Assembly: GCA_944375715.1 (NCBI GenBank)
Contig: CALWAP010000011.1
Span: 1 to 52,028 of the forward strand
Length of the DNA stretch: 52,028 nucleotides
Direction of reading: 5' to 3'
Source of the DNA: an uncultured Clostridia bacterium
GTDB lineage: Bacteria > Bacillota > Clostridia > Oscillospirales > Butyricicoccaceae
Of the stretch, positions 42,482 to 49,516 are shown one piece after another. The position numbers were made by a program, and so were the translations under genes. The notes below the pieces were generated by a model, which saw nothing but the letters and a program-made list of their open reading frames with translations, made no database searches and was not told the origin of the DNA. Positions within the stretch are counted from its first letter, which is position 1, and every line of letters starts with the position of its first letter.

Positions 42482-42674
42482 ACCATTCTACATAATTACC
42501 TTTCTCATCATTTGCCGATATTTGTTTTGCGATTACATGACCTGGACACAAAACAAATTTACCATTTTTATATCCTTGTTCTGCGATTTTTAAAGCTTCA
42601 TGTATATTATCAGCTTCAATCGTAAAATTTTCTGATACAACTTCCTCGATAACTACATTATACTTTCTTGCCAT
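42471..42674 (-). CDS. DpnD/PcfM-like small protein
   Basis: A 67-residue protein with the DpnD-PcfM family pattern: KYNVVIEEVVSENFTIEADN at the start, a helix with alternating Ala, then GKFVLCPGHVIAKQI and a C-terminal EWYEF. DpnD accompanies DpnI in Streptococcus; its function is unknown. GAAAGGAAAG precedes the ATG. It lies between the Dam-like gene and dpnI and overlaps the latter. Confidence 0.8.
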   Translation of the reverse strand: MARKYNVVIEEVVSENFTIEADNIHEALKIAEQGYKNGKFVLCPGHVIAKQISANDEKGNYVEWYEF

Positions 42675-42707
42675 CTGACATACTTTCCTTTCTATGCAAA
42701 CGCTAAT

Positions 42708-43631
42708 TCAAGTTACCAACTGCAACCCTTGCGCCTTCTTCGCTAATTTTTCAATAAAATTCGCAAGTTCAACCTGTTTTGCATCATCAAACACATTTTC
42801 TGTATATGCAGTAAAACTTGCCGTATCGGTTATAGGCCGATACGGTGGATCAAAATAAACGAAAGTACGCTCATCAATGAAATCGGCTGATTCCTTGTAA
42901 TCGCCGCAGACAATGATTACATTTTTCAATCTTTCAGCAACGGCCCGAAGATTTCTCTCATCGCATATCATAGGATTCTCATAAGAGCCCATAGGAACAT
43001 TAAATAAACCTTTCTTATTGACTCGGTATAATCCATTGAAACAAGTTCTGTTAAGAAATATCACAAGGGCAGCTTTTTCAGCATTTGTATTTTCATCACT
43101 GTTTACCTTTAAATTGTTAAAGCGTTCACGCTTTAACAAATAATAGGCTTTGCGCCGTTCCTTGTCCATAGAAGTAAATTCACTTTGCATAATTATCAGT
43201 GTTTCAATTAATTCATCAATATTATCCCTGATAACACGATAAGTATTTATGAGTTCTGCATTTATATCGCTGATATATGCAGACTCAAGATCATATTTAC
43301 TTAATATATCAAAAAGGACTGCCCCGCCTCCAACAAAAGGCTCTGCATATTTGTTAATTTTACCATTTTTAAATGGATAATATTTTTCAATTTCACCAAG
43401 CAGCTGTCCCTTGCCGCCAGCCCATTTTAAAAATGGCTTTATTTTATTTTTACTTTTATCCCGTTGGCATATGCATTTTGAATTTACCGGGTTTTCGGCG
43501 TCAGCCGGGATTAACCACACATTACCTACTTTTTTCAGGTTATCAATTTTACCCTCCATGCAGAGAGAAACAACCTGCTGTTGTGAAACTCCCCACTTTT
43601 CAGCGGCCTCTTTAGCTGACATATAATCCAT
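42708..43631 (-). CDS. HTH-fused Dam-type adenine methyltransferase, C-terminally truncated
   Basis: A 307-residue protein. Residues 1-48 are an excisionase/MerR-like helix-turn-helix (SAKEAAEKWGVSQQQVVSLC...VWLIPADA). Residues 65-307 are a Dam-type GATC adenine methyltransferase with KPFLKWAGGKGQ, motif I PFVGGGA (98-104), a target-recognition region and DPPY at 261-264. Only 43 residues follow DPPY, against about 85 in DpnM, so the last strands and helices are missing. An active Dam would be lethal next to DpnI, so loss of the end is biologically sensible. ATG at 43631 is chosen with GGGGGTG upstream. Confidence 0.85.
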   Translation of the reverse strand: MDYMSAKEAAEKWGVSQQQVVSLCMEGKIDNLKKVGNVWLIPADAENPVNSKCICQRDKSKNKIKPFLKWAGGKGQLLGEIEKYYPFKNGKINKYAEPFVGGGAVLFDILSKYDLESAYISDINAELINTYRVIRDNIDELIETLIIMQSEFTSMDKERRKAYYLLKRERFNNLKVNSDENTNAEKAALVIFLNRTCFNGLYRVNKKGLFNVPMGSYENPMICDERNLRAVAERLKNVIIVCGDYKESADFIDERTFVYFDPPYRPITDTASFTAYTENVFDDAKQVELANFIEKLAKKAQGLQLVT

Positions 43632-43659
43632 ATTTACACCCCCGGATTGTATGAACAAC

Positions 43660-43688
43660 ATTGTATTCCAAAATGCAAATAAACACAA
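43660..43688 (-). promoter_or_regulatory. Probable promoter of the Dam-like/dpnD/dpnI unit
   Basis: On the minus strand TTGTGT (43688-43683) and TACAAT (43665-43660) have a 17-bp spacer, about 30 bases before the start codon. Confidence 0.5.
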
Positions 43689-43726
43689 TAATAAATATTT
43701 AATACCGCATTTCCCGCTTTTTTATT

Positions 43727-44734
43727 TTATATAAGATACCCCTGCAGGAAATTGAATATATAGCCCGAAAGGGTTATGCCGATAATGCATATGGCGATAA
43801 ACAGGGCAAGGAGCCTGGGCTTTACCGCCTTTCTGAGCATTATAAGCGAAGGCAGGGAAAGGGTAGTGACCGCCATCATGAAGGAGAGCACCACGCCCAG
43901 CAGCGCGCCTTTGGCCAAAAGGGCCTCGGCTATCGGTATCGTGCCGAAAATATCGGCATACAACGGCGCGCCGGCCAGCACGGCTATAATGACTCCGAAA
44001 GGATTGTTTTTTCCCAAAAGGGCCACTATAAACCTTTCGGGTATGGCATTATGGATAACCGAGCCTACGGCCACCCCTATAAGTACATAGGGAAAAACCT
44101 TCCTGGCCGTTTCCCGCACCTGCGAAAAAGCATATTCGGCCCTTTCCTTTTTCCCGATATCCTGCCCCTCGTATTTCCCGGCAAAGGACGCCGCCCTTAT
44201 ATATTCCTCGACCTCATTTTCCATATGGGCCTTTTCGATGGCCCAGCCGCCCAAAACGGCCACCAAAAGCCCCAAAACGACATATATAAGCGCCGCTTTG
44301 AAGCCGAATACGCCGCTTAAAAGCACCAAAGACCCAAGGTCGACCATCGGCGAGGAAATAAGGAAGGAAAAGGTCACCCCCAAAGGCAGCCCCGCGCCTG
44401 TAAACCCGATGAAAAGAGGGATCGAGGAACAGGAACAAAACGGCGTCACGGTGCCCAGCAGCGCGGCCAATATCCTGGCCGTCATGCCCCTGAACCGCCC
44501 CAAAATATCCCTCGTCCTCTCGGGCGGGAAATAGCTCTGGATATATGAAATAACGAATATCAAAACAGCCAACAGAACCATTATCTTTATCGTATCATAA
44601 ATGAAAAACCTTAGGCTCCGGTATAAAAGGCCCTGCGTATCAAGGCCAAAAAGCTCCAGGCCCTGCCCGACGGCCCTGTCAAGCCATTTCATGCCTAAAA
44701 CCTCATTTTGAATAAATCCTAAAACCGAAGTCAC
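43727..44734 (-). CDS. ArsP/YraQ-family permease
   Basis: A 335-residue membrane protein with eight or more helices of the ArsP/DUF318 family. The signature TVTPFCSCSSIPLFIGF with its Cys-Ser-Cys, followed by GLPLGVTFSFLISSPMVD, is clear. A second conserved half contains GAPLYADIFGTIPIAEAL. ArsP members export trivalent organoarsenicals; other members are uncharacterised. The start is GTG with AAGGAGGGG upstream. The promoter carries a palindrome typical of a metalloid-responsive repressor. Confidence 0.85.
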   Translation of the reverse strand: MTSVLGFIQNEVLGMKWLDRAVGQGLELFGLDTQGLLYRSLRFFIYDTIKIMVLLAVLIFVISYIQSYFPPERTRDILGRFRGMTARILAALLGTVTPFCSCSSIPLFIGFTGAGLPLGVTFSFLISSPMVDLGSLVLLSGVFGFKAALIYVVLGLLVAVLGGWAIEKAHMENEVEEYIRAASFAGKYEGQDIGKKERAEYAFSQVRETARKVFPYVLIGVAVGSVIHNAIPERFIVALLGKNNPFGVIIAVLAGAPLYADIFGTIPIAEALLAKGALLGVVLSFMMAVTTLSLPSLIMLRKAVKPRLLALFIAICIIGITLSGYIFNFLQGYLI

Positions 44735-44777
44735 AGCGACCCCTCCTTAATATTGTGCGGCTGCTTCCGCGGGCATT

Positions 44778-44814
44778 ATTATATATAACATATTGATATT
44801 TGTCAATATGTTAT
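44778..44814 (-). promoter_or_regulatory. ArsP-like permease promoter with overlapping palindromic operator
   Basis: On the minus strand TTGACA (44806-44801) and TATAAT (44783-44778) are 17 bp apart. A perfect 12-bp inverted repeat, ATAACATATTGA with TCAATATGTTAT and a 6-bp spacer (44785-44814), covers the -35 box and the whole spacer. This is the usual position of a repressor site, for example of the ArsR/SmtB family. No such regulator is encoded in the window. Confidence 0.75.
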
Positions 44815-44903
44815 TCTCACCGCTCACCACCCAAGAATTATCATTCCCCGCATATGCGCCGCCCTTTTGGCAAAATCTTTGCAAGCCGCCAAAGCCATCA
44901 CTA

Positions 44904-44932
44904 TTGAAGGGGGCTAAAAGGGCTGGTATAAT
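44904..44932 (+). promoter_or_regulatory. Promoter of the 507-residue membrane protein gene
   Basis: TTGAAG (44904-44909) and extended TGG-TATAAT (44927-44932) with 17 bp between. Confidence 0.7.
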
Positions 44933-44968
44933 AGGGAACATAAGCAAAGCTTTAAGGGAGGGTCCAAA

Positions 44969-46492
44969 ATGAATCAAAGCAAAAACCGCGTATCTTTGGC
45001 GGGATGGCTGATCTCTTTCGGTGTGATATTATCGATACTTCTCTTTTTTGTCGTGCTGCCCAACAGGCCGACGGCCGACATAGATGTTTCATACGGAGTA
45101 TATTTGGACCGCACATGCAACTACGAGGACTGTGAAGAGCCCGCCATCGTCTCGGTAGATGATGACCTTGATTTTGGCATGGATTTCCCCGCTGATGCGG
45201 AAGACACCATAAGCGACGGCCTGCCCTTTACGATAGACGGCGGCCCTAAATTCGGTTTTTCAGCCTATTTCTGCTCGGAGCACAGCGACGAGGGGACCGA
45301 ACTTTTCAGAAAGCAGATAAAAAAATACGCCCGCACCCCAGGCGGGCAGCGGGCAATACTTTTCGTTACCGGCCTGGGCCCCGTTTTGCTGGCCGCCGGC
45401 ATATGGTTCGCCTTTGAGGGCAAGCGCCAGCGCAAAAGGAAGGCCAGGGCCGACTCGGCCGAGATCGCCCAGAAGGGATATACCGCCGAAATGGCCCAAA
45501 AGTTTTACGATTACTGCGTCCAGGCCGGCATAAAGGACCTCGACTCAGATGTAAACCGCAGGAGGGCCTTGCAGCTGGCCCAAGCCACCAAGGAAATAAA
45601 TTTTGACAACATGGAAAACATCTATGTTGAAATGTTCAACTCGGTATATAAGCCCCTTGCCCTTAAAAAGGCCCGGGAGGAAGCGCAGAAAAAGAAAAAC
45701 GAGTATGATCAGCGCATGTTCCTTGATAAGCAGTCCTTCGAGCGCCAGAAAAGCCTTGCCGAAAAGGGGCCGATGAGCAAGCGCGTATCCATGCTGGAAA
45801 ACGAGCTTTCCGCGATACAGTCCCAGATAAACTCCATGGATAACGCCCTGAGCGCCGCCATGCTGGCAGGCGCGGCCATAACCACCGCCTCGATGGAAAA
45901 GGAGAAGGACACGGCCTTTTTAGCCGGTACGGCCACGGGTATCGGCGGGCTGGGGGCCGGCATTGCCACGGCCTCACGCCTGGAAAACGAAAACCGCGAG
46001 ATAAGGGCCAGGAACGAGGCCAGGAAGCAGGCCATAAACAAATCTTTCAGCAGCGATATAAGCTCGGGCTATGCCGGCAAGGGCAGGCTTTTATCAAGCC
46101 AGAAAGCCATGGAAAAGAAGATACTTGCGGCAAAGACCAAGCTGTTTGACGACAGCCGCAGCCCCGACAGGCTCTTTGAATCCATGACCGTAAGCAAGCC
46201 CTTCTGTTCGGTTTCCAAGGAAACGGGCAGCATTACCGTAAGCCTTACGGTAACGGGCAACAAGTCCTTCCCGATAGAAGGGATAAAGGGCAAGACCTTT
46301 ATTGACGGCACCATTGCCGCCGCCTTCAGCCTAAACAGCAAAAAGGAGGGCATAGCCTATCTCAACCTGCCTTTGGAGGGGGTCTCCCAGGGTGAAACGG
46401 TAGAGCTTACGGGCATATATATCCCCGAGATGAAGAATGTAAAATACAATGTCACAGCCGAACCTTTCAAGCTGTGGGTTTCCGAAAAATAA
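44969..46492 (+). CDS. Unrecognised two-helix membrane protein with coiled coil and glycine-rich segment
   Basis: A 507-residue protein I do not recognise. A hydrophobic helix spans residues about 11-30 and a second about 128-150. The roughly 95-residue loop between them has a Cys50-x4-Cys55 and Cys102-x2-His105 pattern that could bind zinc. From about 155 to 400 the chain is helical and charged, with a coiled-coil-like stretch (KREEAQKKKNEYDQRM region) and a Gly/Ala-rich segment near 295-335 resembling a glycine zipper. The last 100 residues look like a beta domain. SD GGGAGG precedes the ATG. It stands alone between its promoter and terminator. Confidence 0.75.
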   Translation: MNQSKNRVSLAGWLISFGVILSILLFFVVLPNRPTADIDVSYGVYLDRTCNYEDCEEPAIVSVDDDLDFGMDFPADAEDTISDGLPFTIDGGPKFGFSAYFCSEHSDEGTELFRKQIKKYARTPGGQRAILFVTGLGPVLLAAGIWFAFEGKRQRKRKARADSAEIAQKGYTAEMAQKFYDYCVQAGIKDLDSDVNRRRALQLAQATKEINFDNMENIYVEMFNSVYKPLALKKAREEAQKKKNEYDQRMFLDKQSFERQKSLAEKGPMSKRVSMLENELSAIQSQINSMDNALSAAMLAGAAITTASMEKEKDTAFLAGTATGIGGLGAGIATASRLENENREIRARNEARKQAINKSFSSDISSGYAGKGRLLSSQKAMEKKILAAKTKLFDDSRSPDRLFESMTVSKPFCSVSKETGSITVSLTVTGNKSFPIEGIKGKTFIDGTIAAAFSLNSKKEGIAYLNLPLEGVSQGETVELTGIYIPEMKNVKYNVTAEPFKLWVSEK

Positions 46493-46524
46493 AAAGGCCG
46501 CCCTGCATAGCAGGGCGGTTTTTT
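46491..46524. terminator. Bidirectional terminator
   Basis: CCGCCCTGC and GCAGGGCGG pair perfectly around ATA with flanking A and T runs, between convergent genes. Confidence 0.9.
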
Positions 46525-47638
46525 ATACGATCAGAAAGGCCGGCGGCACCAGCACCAAAAGCCCCAATATATTTAAAAGGGTAAAAACACCCAGATACCG
46601 CAGGGGTTTTGCCCCGGGCACACGGATATAAAACTTAAATGATATCAGGCTTGCAAGGGAAGCAATAAGGGTCCCCAGCCCGCCAAGGTTGGTCCCGGCC
46701 AGAAGGCATTTCCAATTTTCCGTAAAGCCCGAAAGGAGCACAGACGCAGGCACATTGCTTATGACCTGGCTGGAAGCAACGGCCGTAAGAAGTGCGTTTT
46801 CCTTAAGCCATCCGCCCAAAAGCTGCCTTACCTGCGATATGACCCCGATATTCCCCGCAAAGACAAAAAAGCAGACAAAGGTCAGAAGCAGGCCGTAATC
46901 CACCTTTGAAAGCAGCCTGCGGTCGGAAACAAACACCGAAGCCAGCACCACAGCCGTCAGTATCCCATAATGCAGCACCCTGAATACCGACAAAAGGCAC
47001 AGCGCGAAAAGCAGCCCGTAAAGGGCCAGCCTTTTGGGGCTTTCCACACGGTATTCCGAGGGGAACCTGACCTCTATCCCCGTTTTCGGCACCCTCAGGC
47101 TCATAAGCACCACCAGCACAAAGCTCATAATTGTCAAAGGCAGGGCAGTGCCGAAGAACTCGCCCGCCGACAGCCCGTAATGGGCGTAAAGGAACAGGTT
47201 CTGCGGGTTGCCCACCGGCGTCGCCATGCTCCCCAGGTTGGCCGCCACCGTCTGCATGACGATGACCCATATAAGAAGATCCCCGCGTCCGATGGTTGAC
47301 ATGACCAAAATGGCAAAGGGCACAAAGGTGATAAGGGCCACATCGTTTGTAACCACCATGGAAGTGAAAAAGGGCAGAAGCGCCAAAAGCGCTGCCACGG
47401 TGCGGATCCGCCTGCGGCCTGTCAGCAGGCGCTGGGCCAGGATGAAAAACAGGTTGCAGAACTGAAGCCCGGCTATTACCGCCATAAGGCAGAAAAGCAG
47501 GCACAGTACCCGCAGGTCGATATATCCCAAATACTCGGGGCCGGGCGGCACGGCGGCCATGGAAACAAGCATGGCCGCAAAAGCCGCGATAAGCACAGGC
47601 TCGCGCTTTGCAAATTTTTTGATTCCTCCCATCGGCAC
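46523..47638 (-). CDS. Ion-transporter superfamily permease (CitMHS/ArsB/NhaD-like)
   Basis: A 371-residue membrane protein with about ten helices. The two conserved half-helix signatures are VVTNDVALITFVPF with ATPVGNPQNLF in the first half, and SSQVISNVPASVLLSGF in the second. This places it in the ion transporter superfamily with citrate, arsenite and Na+/H+ carriers. The substrate cannot be told. It is rather short for the superfamily. The start is GTG at 47638 or ATG two codons later; a G-rich SD lies upstream of both. It is a single gene. Confidence 0.82.
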   Translation of the reverse strand: MPMGGIKKFAKREPVLIAAFAAMLVSMAAVPPGPEYLGYIDLRVLCLLFCLMAVIAGLQFCNLFFILAQRLLTGRRRIRTVAALLALLPFFTSMVVTNDVALITFVPFAILVMSTIGRGDLLIWVIVMQTVAANLGSMATPVGNPQNLFLYAHYGLSAGEFFGTALPLTIMSFVLVVLMSLRVPKTGIEVRFPSEYRVESPKRLALYGLLFALCLLSVFRVLHYGILTAVVLASVFVSDRRLLSKVDYGLLLTFVCFFVFAGNIGVISQVRQLLGGWLKENALLTAVASSQVISNVPASVLLSGFTENWKCLLAGTNLGGLGTLIASLASLISFKFYIRVPGAKPLRYLGVFTLLNILGLLVLVPPAFLIV

Positions 47639-47741
47639 AATCCCCCGTTTCCCGTTTTAAGCCACGGATTATGATAGCACGCGCAGGACAAATGTCAAGT
47701 CCGATACACCCAAACGGCGAAAAACGGCAGTGATTCCGCGC

Positions 47742-48074
47742 CTATATCCGGTTTTTATCTCCCCAATCGCACATACTGTCCAGGATTGGAATAAGGGATT
47801 TTCCTCTCTCGGTCAGGCTGTATTCCACCTTGGGCGGAATCTGAGGATATTCCCGTCTTAAAACAAGACCATCCCGCTCCAGCTCCTTTAGTGTCGTGCT
47901 GAGAGTTTTATACGATATTGTCTTTATATATTTCTTCAGCTCGTTGAACCGAACCACCTTGTATTCCATAAGTGCATACAGAATGAACATCTTGTATTTC
48001 CCCTGTATAAGGGACATGGTGTAATTAAATCCCGTCTTTTCCAGATCGGCGTCGCTTATGCACTCAAGACTCAT
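47742..48074 (-). CDS. HxlR family transcriptional regulator
   Basis: A 110-residue winged-helix regulator. The family pattern is clear: LIQGKYKMFILYAL, then RFNELKKYIKTISYKTLSTTLKELERDGLVLRREY (helix-turn-helix and wing start), PPKVEYSLTERGKSL. It diverges from two flavin-enzyme genes and shares a short control region rich in repeats, so it probably regulates them and itself, perhaps in response to reactive electrophiles or quinones as in related proteins. Confidence 0.9.
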   Translation of the reverse strand: MSLECISDADLEKTGFNYTMSLIQGKYKMFILYALMEYKVVRFNELKKYIKTISYKTLSTTLKELERDGLVLRREYPQIPPKVEYSLTERGKSLIPILDSMCDWGDKNRI

Positions 48075-48091
48075 TTTACGCTCTCCTAAAA

Positions 48092-48139
48092 GTAAGTATA
48101 TTAATTTAATGTAAGTATCGCACTTTGATGTGCGTACTT
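48092..48139. promoter_or_regulatory. Candidate HxlR operator region
   Basis: GTAAGTAT occurs twice in direct orientation (48092-48099 and 48111-48118). The second copy is part of a near-perfect inverted repeat AAGTATCGCAC ... GTGCGTACTT (48113-48123 with 48130-48139, one bulged base). It lies between the divergent genes. Confidence 0.5.
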
Positions 48140-48226
48140 GTTTTTATTTTAGTTCTTGCTATTATTATATTGAAATCGGAAGAAAAAGTCAATTCCGATA
48201 ACCGAAACGAAAAAGGAGCGGTAATT

Positions 48227-48802
48227 ATGACAAAAGATTTCGGAGTAAAACCCTATTTGTTCCCCATGCCCACCTATATGATAGGCACATATAATGAAGA
48301 TGACACGGTCGATGTAATGATGATGGCCTGGGGCGGCATCTGTGCCGAAGACATGGTGGCCCTCAATCTGGAAGAAGATCACAAGACGGTGGCAAACCTC
48401 AAAGAAAAAAAGGCCTTCACCCTGGCCGTTCCCGGGATTGATACCATTGAGCAGTCGGATTTCTTCGGTATTGCCTCGGCCAACAGGGTAAAAGACAAGT
48501 TTGAGCGCAGCGGGCTGCATGCAGTCAAAAGCAGCAGGGTCAATGCCCCCGTTATAACCGAATATCCCCTGACGCTGGAATGTGAAGTCATCGAGATGCA
48601 GGAGCAGCCCTACGGCCTGAGGGTTTTGGGCAGGATAGTAAATGTAATAGCCGACGAAAAGATCCTCAACGAAAAAGGGAAGATTGATTGCGCCAAAATA
48701 GGCGCCTTTGCCTTTGACCAGATAAATCACGGCTATTACGCCATCGGTGAACAGGTCGGCAAAGCCTGGAACAGCGGCTCCGAACTCATGAAAAAGCAAT
48801 AG
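48227..48802 (+). CDS. Flavin reductase family protein
   Basis: A 191-residue flavoprotein of the flavin-reductase/DIM6-NTAB fold. It shows the early KPYLFPMPTYMIGTYNEDD strand pair, MMMAWGGICAEDM, and TVANLKEKKAFTLAVPG, all typical of FMN-binding split barrels. The C-terminus contains the HGYYAIGE segment. ATG at 48227 is chosen with AAAGGAG eight bases upstream. Ten bases separate it from the next gene, so the two are cotranscribed. Confidence 0.87.
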   Translation: MTKDFGVKPYLFPMPTYMIGTYNEDDTVDVMMMAWGGICAEDMVALNLEEDHKTVANLKEKKAFTLAVPGIDTIEQSDFFGIASANRVKDKFERSGLHAVKSSRVNAPVITEYPLTLECEVIEMQEQPYGLRVLGRIVNVIADEKILNEKGKIDCAKIGAFAFDQINHGYYAIGEQVGKAWNSGSELMKKQ

Positions 48803-48812
48803 GAGGCATATC

Positions 48813-49361
48813 ATGGGCAAAAAAATAGTCATTCTCAACGGCAGTCCCCGCAAAAAGGGCAATACCTCGGCCCTTACACAGGCATTTTCCCGCGGGGCCG
48901 AGAAGGCGGGCTGCACCGTGACCGAGTTTTTCCTGGGAGATATGGACATACACGGCTGTATGGGCTGCTTTGGCGGCCACAGCTCAAAGGAATGTCCCTG
49001 CGCAAGGCATGACGACATGGACAAAATATATCCCGCCGTCAGGCAGTGCGATATCGTCGTTCTGGCAAGTCCCCTTTATTATTGGACGGTCAGCGGACAG
49101 CTGAAAACCGCAGTAGACCGCCTTTTCGCCCTGGAAGAAAAGGACGGAAACTTTTTAAGGGGCGGCAAATCATCGGTCCTTTTGATGGCGGCCGAGGGCA
49201 GTGGCTTTGAAGACGCCCTTACTTACTATACAAATCTTGCACGCCACCTCAAATGGAACGATCTGGGCCATGTGCTGGCAGGCGGCAATATGGACATAGG
49301 CGATATAAACGGCAAGCCCGAACTTGACAAAGCCTATGAGCTGGGACTATCTATAAAATAA
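48813..49361 (+). CDS. NADPH-dependent FMN reductase / flavodoxin-fold oxidoreductase
   Basis: A 182-residue flavodoxin-like protein. The FMN phosphate loop is LNGSPRKKGNTSAL near the N-terminus. CMGCFGG with two Cys and CPCARHDDM follow, and the LASPLYYWTVSGQLKTAVDR segment is diagnostic of the iron-sulfur flavoprotein/NAD(P)H reductase group. The cysteine spacing differs from classical Isf proteins, so cluster binding is doubtful. AGGAGG precedes the ATG. It is second in the HxlR-controlled unit. Confidence 0.88.
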   Translation: MGKKIVILNGSPRKKGNTSALTQAFSRGAEKAGCTVTEFFLGDMDIHGCMGCFGGHSSKECPCARHDDMDKIYPAVRQCDIVVLASPLYYWTVSGQLKTAVDRLFALEEKDGNFLRGGKSSVLLMAAEGSGFEDALTYYTNLARHLKWNDLGHVLAGGNMDIGDINGKPELDKAYELGLSIK

Positions 49362-49372
49362 AAGACAATAAA

Positions 49373-49402
49373 ACAAAAAGCGCCCATAGGGGCGCTTTTT
49401 TG
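49373..49402 (+). terminator. Terminator of the flavin-enzyme operon
   Basis: GCGCCC and GGGCGC pair around a short loop, flanked by A and T runs. It marks the last clear backbone signal before the mobile element. Confidence 0.85.
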
Positions 49403-49516
49403 TTTTCAATCGGTTTTGGCGCCGTGAAGAAGGCAAACTGACCTTCTCTCCGGTTTTCCTTTTGCGCAGAGGAAACTCGCCATGCTTTTCTTTTTTTCCG
49501 GCATACTATAAGAGCT

